From positions 32,090,001 to 32,154,000 of the forward strand of contig CM065397.1 of assembly GCA_033060915.1 (NCBI GenBank): a DNA stretch of 64,000 nt, read 5' to 3'. The stretch is from Euryodendron excelsum (Eukaryota > Streptophyta > Magnoliopsida > Ericales > Pentaphylacaceae). The notes below the pieces were generated by a model. The model was not told the origin of the DNA. It worked only from the letters and a program-made list of their open reading frames with translations, and did no database searches. Below are positions 23,885-34,642 of this stretch, one piece after another. The position numbers were made by a program, and so were the translations under genes. The first letter of the stretch is position 1, and every line of letters starts with the position of its first letter.

Positions 23885-23896
23885 CTCTGATACCAA
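23885..23896 (-). other. Primer binding site, initiator tRNA-Met
   Basis: Minus-strand TGGTATCAGAGC, complementary to the 3' end of plant initiator methionine tRNA, the usual copia primer. It abuts the inner end of the 5' LTR and fixes the element's orientation. The LTR terminus here reads ...CCAAAA rather than ...CCAACA, so the terminal CA has mutated in this copy. Confidence 0.92.
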
Positions 23897-25858
23897 TTTT
23901 GGCCTAAAAAGCAACGCAAAAGGGGGAGGGGTGAATTGGGTTTTTTAAAGATTAATTAAAATTAATCTAAACAATGTAACAGTGATCAATCTATATATAA
24001 TGCAATGTAATCAAAAGAAGAAAGGAAAACAGAGCAATAGAAAGAACACAAAGAGTTACAGAGGTTCAACCACAATCCGTGGTCTACGTCCTTACCCTAA
24101 GATCTCCTTGAAGTCTTCCTCCACTATGTAATCTCCAATTACAAATGGATGCTGATTGACCAAGTGCTCAACTCACTCTTTACACGAGAACTTCTTCCCA
24201 AGTTCTTCAGCCACCAAGTGGTTTTGTCCAAGATCCACTCAAACTTACAAGAGCTTTTCTTCCACAAGAAAACTCTCAAACTCTCACTTATAAGTGTATA
24301 AAGATATACAAACGATTTACAAACACTCTAACAAGAGTGGATAAAACAATAAAAGCTCACACAGTGAAGACAAAGAGAATGTTCAGAATTTTTCTATTTG
24401 ATCAGTCAGTGGATGTTTGTTTCTTGTGTCTCTTCTTATATAAATGCATTTTGAAGCTTGTATATAAATCCCTATATTGATTTCATCCATTGGAGGTTGT
24501 TGGGTTTATTTAATGCACGTCCAGTCCATTATAACGTTAGAAAAACTAGCCATTATATCCCAGGGGTCGACTCTAGACTTAATGGGTCGACTCTTCTAGT
24601 CTTCATTTTCCACATGTTGTCCACTGTTTCCATGAGTCGGCTCTTCATATCCATGAGTCGGCTCATTTATCATTCTGTCTTCAAGTTATTTTGCTTCTGT
24701 CTTCATGAGTCGGCTCTTCATTTCCATGAGTCGACTCTTTGTACAGAAATCTTGCTTCAGTCTTCATAAGTTGATTATTTATTTTCAAGGGTCGGCTCAT
24801 TGATCATTTGGTCTTCAAGCTTTTTACTTTTGTCTTCATGAGTCGACTCTTCATCTCCATGAGTCGGCTCATTGATCATTCTGTCTTCACATTTTTGCTT
24901 TTGTCTTTATGAGTCGGTTCTTCATTTTCACGAGTCGACTCTTTGCACAGAAATCATCATTCTGTCTTCCAATGATCAAATTCATCTTCAACCATATTAT
25001 AAGATCTTCAAGGAATCTTCTCTTTGGGGTATGATGATCAATCAAACTCTTTAACTCATCAAAGTTAACTTCTATTCAATTTGGATTGATTCAATCATTT
25101 GATATTCATCTTTTCTTGATTTCCAAACTGTCAGGGCTTCACTCTATCAATGCTGAGCTTTTTTGCCGATATTTCTCGTTCATTGTTGAGCTCTTTCTTT
25201 CGGTGCTGAGCTATTGCTTTCATTGTTGAGCTATTGCTTTCATTGTTGAGGTATTACTTTCATTGCCGATTTCTTCTCTTTGCTAGCAATTCTTCTTTCT
25301 TCTTTGGAATCACCTTAATGAGACTTTTATAAGCTTGATGAAATCTCTTCAAACATATTGTCTTCATTGATTCTTTACATCTCAGAAGAATTCTTCACTT
25401 GGATTCCACGTAGAGATCATGCAAACAAGATGAATTCTCTTCTCAAGCATTGTTCCAAATCACATTGTCTTGACTTGTCCTTTTGCACACTTGATAAAAT
25501 CTTCTTTTGAGCTTTTTCAACCTCTTCATAATCAAATCATCTTCAATGATCTTCGCACATTTTGACGAAGTCTTCAATCTTTCTAAGTGCAAGATAGCTT
25601 TATTGAGTCTATGCATACTTAATAAAAGTCTTATTTAAACACTTTCAATCTCTTTAAATGCAAAACATTTGTTTGAAGTAGAAATAGGCATTAATGCTCT
25701 ATTTGGTTCATTGCATGATCTTGGGCTTGTTGTGCAGATTCAATTTTAAGTCTAAATTATAAACTTTATTAATCTGCACACTAAGTAAATGCATTAGTAA
25801 AATAACACAAGGTTTGGTTATCATCAAAATCAATATGGGAATCAACCTTGAGTCAACA
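23897..25858 (-). mobile_element. 5' LTR of Sirevirus-like copia element
   Basis: 1962 bp, homologous to 14389-16382. Outer end is GAGTCAACA at 25858, then TSD tcttc at 25859-25863. Minus-strand TATA (TTATATAA at 24436-24443) lies ~1.4 kb into the LTR, followed by the R/U5 region. It carries a palindrome array at 24565-24945 (for example GAGTCGACTC, GAGTCGGCTC). By-eye comparison of the first ~350 bp of the two LTRs gives very roughly 8-10 percent difference including indels, so insertion is not recent. Confidence 0.92.
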
Positions 25859-25863
25859 TCTTC

Positions 25864-28371
25864 AACCACACCGGGCTCTAGGAATCAAGTCGGCAACCTC
25901 CGGGACACTTTCTAGAGTATTCCTTTCCATTTCTAGCTAGGCCCCATTGTCCTGCACCTTCCCTTTTCAAACTAGAATCTCCCTATTCTACTTCGGGTGA
26001 AGCATGACCATTCTTTAGCCGTGCACCACTAATATTGGCACATAACCCCCAAAATCAGTTATGAATTGACCAACCCCGTATCCAACCTTTTTTCAAGCCA
26101 ACATTAAATACCCCTGCACCACTCTTAGTGGCGCATAGCTAAACTCAAAGTGTGCGCCACTTCAACTCCCCTGTCTTTGCACTATAAATATAGGCCTTCT
26201 CCCTCACTATTTTGGGTCGATTTGAGATAGCTCCTGGAGCACTCTTTCTCTCTCTCTTGAAATCTCGCCGACCGAGACTGAATTCAAATTTCTGAAGCCC
26301 TAGCTTCCAAGCTCCACTGAAGGTTCGTCTCGCTGCCCAAAAGCTCCCGAAGTCTTCTCAAGTCTAAGGCCCAAGCCTCCGTCAAAGAAAGAAGAAACGA
26401 GACAAGGTAAATTTCCTGTTTACTTTCCATACTCTCCCACTTTCTCTTCTCCCTCCAAACTCACTTGGGTTCTTCTCTTTTTTAATCCCCTAGCTTTAAA
26501 CCCTCCTTTCTTGCATGCTTGCAAATAAGAAGATGTTAAGTCCATGTCGAGAGTGAACAATAGGAGATTACCAATCGAGACTCTCTTGTTAGCCCTGACT
26601 TGCTTCATGACATGGCCTTAGGACCCTCTTGGAATGTGGTGATACCTAGCCTAGTATTTTTCATGTCGTTATTATCGTTGTCATGCATTTGCATTCTCAT
26701 CATGTCTTTACCCCTTAAAACCATTTTCAAAGTTTTTTTTTTCTCACAACCGCAATTCTAGGTTGATCCCAACCCTCTCATGGTTAGGGTTTTCCTAGAA
26801 AAGTGTGACATTTTTAAATGGCTCCCTTTAGCCTACATTTTTGTTTCTTTTCAAAAACCTGGTCTCAGAACGATCCTAGTCTTTTCATGATTAGGGTGGT
26901 TTCGAGAAAGTATGACATTTAAAAGGACCCAAAAGGTCTACATTTTTGGCTTCGTGCCTTTATTGTTTTTCAAGGCCACAAGCCTAAAGCAATTCTAGAC
27001 TTTCAATGGCTCGAATGGCTTTAGGCAAAGTGAGATATTCATTTGGATGTCTAAAATTCAAGTTAGGGTTTCAAGCCCTAAAATATGTTTTCAAAAGACT
27101 CGGTTATTGAACTATTTACAAAAATCTCATTTGTCAAACCCTATAAGTCCAACCCTAGGAAAATTTCGTTTTTGCCCTCTCAAAAACTTTCCTTTTTAAA
27201 GCCAAAATTATACATTTTTCAAACCCTCAAAATTCTCAATTTCCAAGTCCATCGAAAATTTCCTTTTCCAAACCTTCCTTCTTTAAATCAATCAAATCAA
27301 AACCTTCTATTTGAAATATCTCAAATTACTCCTTTTTTAAAACCTTCCAAATTTAAAACCCAAATCAACTCCTTCCATTATGGAAATAATCCAAACTTTC
27401 CTTTTTCAAAATCAAATCAAATCTTTTCGAATCAAATCTCAATCTTCCTGAAAAGGAAACATTTTCAAATCCAATCTTCCTGAAAAGGAAACATTTCCAA
27501 ATCAAATCTTCCTAAAAAGGAAGCATTTCAAAATCAAATCAAATCAAATCTTCTTAAAAAGGAAACATTTTCAAATCCAATCTTTCTCAAAAAGGAACTA
27601 TTTCAAAAATCAAATAAAATCTTCTTGAAAGGAAACATTTTCCAAGTCCAACTTTCCTGAAAAGGAAACATTTTCAAACTTAAACTTTTTTGGAAAGGAA
27701 ACTTTTTAAAAATAGAAACTCATTTCAAAATTCTAACTCTTTTGGACTCTTGTTAGAACTATGGTTGACCTGATCCTCTTTAAGGAGGTACGTAGGCAAC
27801 CCTTCATAGGGTGCGGTCACAACCTTTTTCAAAGTCTCAATTCCATTTTTCAAACTCAACTCCATCTTTCAAACGCTTTTTCAATTTTGTTTTCAAAAGT
27901 TTTTCTGAGTGGATAGCATTAAATATAGGTAACCAGTGAGTCATAATTAGGTGAGTAAAAGGTGAATAGACACATAGGTACTGTCAGGGTGGGGTAGGGT
28001 GATAGCCTTAGGATATCTTCCCTACATGTAACCAACCCCTGGACTTAAGAATTTCTATTTCAAAGACCAAAATTAGAGTTAATTTTCAAAAAGGTTTTCC
28101 AATGTTTTTAGGTTTATCAAACAACCCTACTTTCTGAAAACCCTCTCATGAGGACGTCTTTCAAAAATACCTTTCAAAACCTAAGTTTAACCCTAGCACA
28201 CCTTTAAATATGTTAGGTGGTGACTCCAAAGACCTTTTTAAAAAGCCCTAATCAATTCCATTTCAAACATTCAAACCTCGTCACATTCATCCTTCTAGGA
28301 AGACGAGTTCTAACGAGAGAGCACCGTACCAGTTCCCGCCCGGGCTAAGAAGGGCCTGGCATCCAGAAACA
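25864..28371 (-). mobile_element. Ogre-type LTR 'C' (minus), 5' portion, resumed after copia insertion
   Basis: Reverse-complement counterpart of LTRs A and B. From the right end: probable start TGTTTCTGG (28371, minus), then 'ctctcgttagaactcgtcttcc', the 'gaccgcaccctatgaagggttgcctacg' block near 27790-27830, a purine-rich field (27100-27720), TATA (minus, 26183-26190), GGCGC hairpin (26115-26135), and 'agcccggtgtgg' near 25868. It continues at 14383 beyond the copia element. The first ~50 bp differ from A and B, so this is a different subfamily. The flanks give no matching TSD. Confidence 0.75.
26115..26190 (-). promoter_or_regulatory. LTR C core promoter: TATA box and hairpin
   Basis: Minus-strand TATTTATA at 26183-26190 and a hairpin at 26115-26135. 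On the + strand the arms are TGCACCACT and AGTGGCGCA with loop CTT; one pair is mismatched by an A where other copies have G. Same order and spacing class as in LTRs A and B. Confidence 0.6.
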
Positions 28372-28448
28372 GGGCATGATAATAATACAAAGCTTTTGAA
28401 GGAAAATAACATGTTGCTGTAAACAACTACATCTTCTGAGAGATACTC

Positions 28449-31400
28449 TTACTTATAGAGTTTCTTGAGATTGTTCATGTTCCAAGGTCGTGGTAGTTAT
28501 CATCATCCTTCAACGATTTCTAGTCCATATACCCCCACACCGACTTGGGACGCGACTCTATAGGGACCCCCCAGTTAGCAGTGAGCTTTCGGTCTTCTGG
28601 ATTTTTCGTAGCCATCAGTACTTTTCATAACTCTAAGTCTCCAAGTACAAAGGCTCTTGGCTGAACCCGTTTGTTGTAGGAGCGGCTTAGCTATTGGTAA
28701 TAGCCCGTAAGTCTGATCAAGGTCGACTCTCTCTTTTCTTCGATAAGGTCGAGGTCTTTCACCAAAGTCTTATCGTTGAGGTCAGTATCAAATGCTACCG
28801 ATCTGATCGTAGGGAGTCCAACCTCCAAGGGAATCACTGCCTCCACCCCATATGCCATTGAGAAAGGGGTTTCTCTAATGGATCTCCTTAGAGTGGTTCT
28901 GTAAGACCATAGGACGTTGAGGTTTTCTTCTACCTGTCTTCCCTTAGCTTTTTCCAACCTCTTTTTAATCTCATTCAGTATAGTTTTGTTAGATATTTTG
29001 GCTTTCCCATTGCAATGTAGATAGGTCAGTGTTAAATAGTAGTTTCTAATCCCAAGATTGTTGCAAAATCCTCTGAACATGTTGTCGTCAAACTGGGTGC
29101 CATTGTCTGATACTTGTGAACGGGGTATGCCAAACCTTGTAACAATATTTCTCCATGTAAACATTTTAGCATCAACTTCTCTGATAGCAACAATGGTTCT
29201 GCTTCTACCCACTTAATAAAATAGTCTGTTGCCACTATGAGGAACCTCTTATTCCTTGGAGCTCAATGCAGCAGTCCAACTATGTCTAGCCCCCATTGTG
29301 CAAAGGGCCATGGGATGGTGATAGTCGTGAGGTCATCAGTACGCTGGTGAATTATTAACGAGAACTTCTAGCACTTTTCACACTTCAGCACATACTGGGC
29401 AATATCTTTCTACATATAGGACCACCAGTAGCCTTGTGAAATAGCTCGGTGGGTGAGTGATCTTCCAACGATGTGACTCTTACAAATTCCTTTATGAATT
29501 TCGAACAAGATGTCTTGCACTTTGTCTAGGTGGACACAATATAAATAGGGACTAGTGAAAGATCTTCCATGAAGTTTCTTATCGGGTGATAACCATTACT
29601 TTAATGACTTGTGATTGACTTTTCTGGCCTCATTTTTATCTCCCGGTAGTTCGTTCTTGTCAAGATAGGAGATGATTAGGTCCATCCAAGATGGTCCTAA
29701 CTGTTCAATAGCTAGAGCTTGCTCTTCTTCCTGAAATATGCTCGAGCTAGGTAATGTTTCTACATGGATTGTTCTCTTTGATCCTAACTTTAGGGCAATC
29801 GCGAGTGTTGCTAAGGTGTCAGCATGAGCATTGCTGTCTTAGTCAATATGATATAGTTTGTATTTGCTGCACTTGTTGAGTAGCTCTCTTACTTTTGCTA
29901 GGTACTGCGCCATTTTGTCATTTTTTTTCACGTATTCACCCATGATTTGGTTAACCACTAATTGAGAATCTGAGTACATTAATATCTCGACAATCTTAAG
30001 TTTTATAGCTTAGTGTAGTCCGTCGAGCAGAGCCTCATATTCTGACTAGTTATTTGAGGCACTAAACTCTAGCTTTATGTCTTGTTCTAATGCCATGCCA
30101 TTTAGTGTGATTAGGACTATGCCCGATCCTGCCCCTTTGTCATTGGAGACTTCGGCGACGAAGAACTTCCAATGATTTGTAGTCTCCCATAGCTCCAAGA
30201 GAGGGGGGGTCATGATTTGGTTGATCGGCATCAGGTATCTGATTGGCTTCCCAAGGTAGTTTAATGGAAAATTCAGCAATAAAATCAACACGTACCTGAC
30301 CTTTTACCGCCAATCTGGATTGAAACTTGATGGCAAACTCTCCCAGCTCTATCGCCCATTTTGCTAGTCTACCTGAGAAATTTGCTCTTTGGAGGAGTGG
30401 CTTCAGCTGCTGATCCATAAGGACGTTGATGGTATGGGCCCTGAAATAGTGCACCAACTTACGTGATGCCATTACTAATGCTAGGGCCAGTTTATCCAAT
30501 GGTAGATACTTGCTCTCTGCTCTCAAAAGAGTTTTGTGGACGTAGTAGACTGGCCTCTACTACCTATTTTATTGGCGGAGTAGTATGACGCTCACTACAT
30601 GCTCTGATACTGCTAGGTACAGGAAGAGCTCTTTATATTTGAGTGGTGTAGAAAGTAGCGGTGGCTAGGCTAGAAAGTCGACAAGAGCCTGGTCACAGTT
30701 AAGTCTCTAGTTGAATCGCTCTTGTTTTTTCAAAAGTTAGAAAAATTGCTAGTACTTGTCTGAAGATCGGCTGATGAACTGATTAAAAACCATTGTTATT
30801 CTAGTCAACTTTTGAACTTTTTTGATATTCCTAGGGGCCTAGATGTTTTGGATGGCACTAATCTGATGCGGATATGCTTCAATACCCCAGTGCATGACAA
30901 GAATCCAAGAAACTTTCTAGAGCTTACCGTGAATACACATTTAGAGGCATTTAGCCTCATCTTGTAGTTTTTGAGTCGAACACTCCCTTTAGATTGCCCA
31001 GGTGTAGTCTGCCGACCTTACTTTTAACCACCATGTCATCAATGTATACTTTCATAGTGTTGCCGATATGCTCTTTGAACATTTTGGTGACCAATCTTAG
31101 TAGGTAGCTCCAGTGTTTTTCAAGCCAAAAGGCATAACTTTGTAACAGAAGATGTCCTTTGGGGTGGTGAAGGCGATTTTCTCTTGGTCGTCTTTATGGA
31201 GCGGGATCTAGTGATACTTGTGATAAACATCTAGGAAGCTTATCCTTTTAAATCTAGTTGGTGCTTCTGCGAGTTGGTCGATCTTGGAAAGAGGGAAAGG
31301 GTCCTTGGGACATACTTTGTTTAGGTTGGTAAAGTCGACACAAACCCTCCACTTGTTGTTCTTCTTCTTTACCACAATTGTGTTAAAGAGCCAGTGTGGG

Positions 31401-33960
31401 TAACAGACTTCCCTTATTACCCCTACTTTAAGGAGCCTATTAACCTCTTCGATCACTACATCAACATGTTAAATAGCTGCTCTTCTTCCCTTTTGGACCA
31501 CAGGTCAACATTGTGGGCCCACGCTAAGTCTGTGGCAGGCTACTTCTATGTCGATTCCCGGCATATCATAAGGTGTCCAGGTGAAGATTTCAATGTGTTG
31601 TGTCAGTAGACTAATCAATGATTTCTCCTCAGTTTTGGAAAAAGAAGTGCCAAGCATGAAGTACTTCTCCTTGTCATACCGATCTATATAACCTTCTTAA
31701 AGTTCTCAACAGCCTTGTTTTCTGCTAAGAGCCCGACATCATCGATTGTGGGCATATCCTCGTGAAGCTCCATCATTTGAACCTTGCCCGCCTTCACATT
31801 CATGGCGCATGTTATCAGGAAGCACTACTTAGCTTCCTCTTTGTCTCCTCTTATCTCGCCTACTCTTTCTGGGGTCGGGAGGTAGATCAGGTGATGACAA
31901 GAAGACGATATGGCCTTTATTAGGTGCAACTATATCCTACCACAAGGGACTCTATATGAATAGTAATTCCTCCCATAGTTACCGGGATCATTACCTTCCC
32001 TAATTGCCAAACCAGGTCCGAGCTAAATCTGATTCAAGGGTTCAAAGATGGTTGGAGATCGAAATCCTTCAACCCCAATTTTTTGAAAAGGTCGTAGTAC
32101 ATGACTTTAGAGGAACTTCCCTAATCAACCAATATCCTTTTCATATTGCAATCCCTTAATTGTAGTGTCACTACCAATGCATCATTATGGGGCAATTGTG
32201 CTCCAAATAAGTAGTCATCAGTGAAGGTTGAGGCCTCAGCATTGTTGCTGACCTTAGCCTTTTTGTTTGGAGGTTCCAATAGCATTACCTCCTTGAGATG
32301 CATTGCCTTCTAGATCTTGGCCCAGTATTTGTGAGAATCTACTGCTACCTATTCTACCAATCCGTGGAGGACATTAATTACCCGAGATGGTTCTGTTCTG
32401 GCTTCCTTCTGCAAGACAACTTCCTACTTTGTCTGCTCAGCCTCCTGGTTCATTTTTTCCCAGTCGATGTATTGGTCAAGATGACCACCCTTTACCAATT
32501 CCCCTAAATAGTTTTTGAGATTTCGATAGTTTTCCATCTGATGCCCCTTTTCCCTGTGGTAAGAGCAGAACTTCCTCTGGTCTCGGACGGTAGGGTCTCC
32601 TCCTAACTTTGGGGGCCACATAAAGAAAGACTTGTCCCGTATCTGAGGCAGAATCTTGTAAATTAGGTCTTTGAAGACTGTGTTGACCCTTTCTATTGTC
32701 TTTTTACCCTGATTGTTGCTATTCTCTTCATACCTGGGCTTTTTTCTTTCACGCTCATCTTTCTTATCTGTTTTCGGGCTAATCTTTTCCAGTATTGGCT
32801 GAGTAATATCTTCCTCCACCCGTGCATACTGTTTGATCCTTAGCATCAGGTCTTGTATCAGGGTGATCAGTTTTTTCATAAGGGATTGCCTCAGCTAATG
32901 CTCCCTGGGAAGTCCGATCTTGAACTGTGCAACTGCCAGCTACTCATTACAATCCTTGATCTCATTGTTAGCCTCCCAGTAGCGCCTTGCATACACCTAT
33001 AATCCCTCATCATCTTTCTTCTGTAAGCTCAACAAATAATCCACTTCCTTAAGTTGCGTGCTATTTGCTATGAATAGGTTGGTGAAGGCAAGTTATCTCC
33101 AGCTTGAAACTGATCTAGATGGTAGTTTGTCAAACCATCATAAGGCCACCTCTCCCAGTCTTGATGGGAAAACTCGACACATAAAGGACTCGTCCTCGCT
33201 CCATAGTGCCGTCATCTATTTATAGTGTTGAACATGGGTAATGGGATCCGTCTTCCTATCGTAAGGAGTCAACTTTGGTGGAGTGAATTTCTTGGGAGGT
33301 CGGCGAGCCTCAATCTCCTCTATAAAGGAGGTGGAAGCAATCTAGTCAATGGCTCTTTTGGCAATATCCTAGGTTGTTCGTCCCTTATGGTGCTTATCCT
33401 TGTTGTCTGGCTGCTCGTTCAACCACTTGTCCCAATTTTGCTGCTCTGGTTCAGCCCTTGCCGAATCTCTTGCTGGTGTCTGATTTCTCTAAGGTTGCCG
33501 ATCTTCCCGTCAATCCATATAATGCCTAGTACTAGAAGCATAACTCCTTGTTAAGCATGCGGCAGGAGGGCTCGTGTTTCTTGAATTCATCCTCCTCCTT
33601 CTGTGCCGATTTGGGAATTTATCGGGTACTCATCCGTCTCTTCTAGCAATAGCTTCCCTCATAGCTTCAACCGTTGACTTGAGGTGGGTGATCTTTTCAT
33701 CCTGTTGTCGGAGTTCCCGCTCGGCTACTTAGGGCAATAAATTGCTCAGTACACAGCCATTGGAATGCGATGGATTCAAGTTCCTGTGCCGATTCAAATT
33801 TCTGGCATACTGTGGAGCCTGTCGTAGACCCTCCTGCCTTCCCCACTAGTTGCCTCTAGGGACTTGTATCTCCGATCTGATCAAACGTCTTCTCGGAGTT
33901 CGAACTGAATCATCGTAAAGACTTAACTGGTAAGTGCCATCCTAACTACGAACATCATGG
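28449..33960 (-). pseudogene. pol: Tat-2 gypsy gag-pol relic
   Basis: Minus-strand gypsy polyprotein with many stops and frameshifts, collinear with Tat-1 (49119-54731). Gag begins near 33960, with a coiled-coil start (RELRQQDEKITHLK). Zinc-like CSYHREKGHQMENC is near 32540, protease ILVD then QGSSSKVMYYDLFKKLGL near 32060-32130, and RT KWRVCVDFTNLNK and SKIDQL at 31208-31456. Next come RNase H (LPLDKLALALVMASRKLVHY, 30140-30526) and a second, archaeal-type RNase H (WKFFVAEVSNDKGAGSGIVL, near 30150-30290; asparagine-rich end). Integrase spans 28449-29460 (SDNGTQFDDNMF, YGVEAVIPLEVGLP) and ends NNLKKLYK. The dual RNase H and domain order define the Tat lineage of Ty3/gypsy. The position of the third integrase catalytic residue reads Lys (GKAKISNK). 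Confidence 0.85.
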
Positions 33961-34033
33961 CTATCTTTTAGCTCCCTGTTGGTGGATCAACTCCTCTTCT
34001 GAGAAAGCTAGTACCCTCATCGTTGTGTAGACC

Positions 34034-34051
34034 TTCCCAAAAATAGTGCCA
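34034..34051 (-). other. Tat-2 primer binding site (decayed)
   Basis: Minus strand TGGCACTATTTTTGGGAA, two bases after the LTR end CTACA. It aligns with Tat-1's TGGCGCCGTCTGTGGGAA at 49087-49104, including the following 'ggtc/ggct'. The tRNA match is reduced by C-to-T-like changes. Confidence 0.7.
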
Positions 34052-34053
34052 AT

Positions 34054-34550
34054 TGTAGCTGGGGTTTTTAGGAAGGCGTGGTTGAACTCTCGAACCAAAT
34101 TGATGAGCATGAGCAATCTGCAAGAGAAGAAGACAATGAGAATGCGTTGACTCTCTTTGGGTTGAAGGCACTCCGATGATTAAGTTAACAAGCTTAATCA
34201 CAATGAATCAAATAAAGTATTGAGAGCTATAACTCAAGTAAACGTACCTTACACCTTAGTGGCATGTGATATTTAGAGTATTCGGAATGCCATAATTTCA
34301 TAGGGAATTATATTCTGTCTCCTCCTAGGAGTCAATCACTTTTGGATATTTGTTTAGTATTCTAGTCCTTTTAGGAATGGACTTGCATGTGCTTAATCGA
34401 CTTTGGTCTTTGCTGGATCTAGGCTAATTTTACCATTGTTGGGGCTTTCATCTAGGCATTGATGAGTTTGGGCCTCTCTTGGCCTAGGTCGGCAACATAC
34501 TCTTAGTTCGATCTGATCTATTGTATTAGGCCTCATTATTTTGACCCACA
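34054..34550 (-). mobile_element. Tat-2 5' LTR
   Basis: About 497 bp. Minus-strand start TGTGGGTCAAAATAATGAGG at 34550, end CTACA at 34054, next to the primer site. The start resembles Tat-1's TGTGGGGGAATAACC. The base just outside is in a copia gag frame, which shows the insertion point. No 3' LTR for Tat-2 could be found; the element is cut near 28449, 78 bp from LTR C. Confidence 0.75.
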
Positions 34551-34642
34551 CCAAGTAAAAAATTTCTCATAACATTGGAGCAATAGGAATAATTAGTCCT
34601 ATTCAAACGAATAGCAATAGCTTGTAATTTATCATCAGACAT
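34551..34642 (-). pseudogene. Copia gag N-terminus interrupted by Tat-2
   Basis: Minus-strand ATG at 34642 followed by KLQAIAIRLNRTNYSY and VMRNFLLG. This matches the common N-terminus of plant copia gag proteins (NGTNYxxWxxxMxxFL pattern). The frame runs directly into the Tat-2 LTR at 34550. The remainder of this copia element was not found in the window. Confidence 0.65.
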
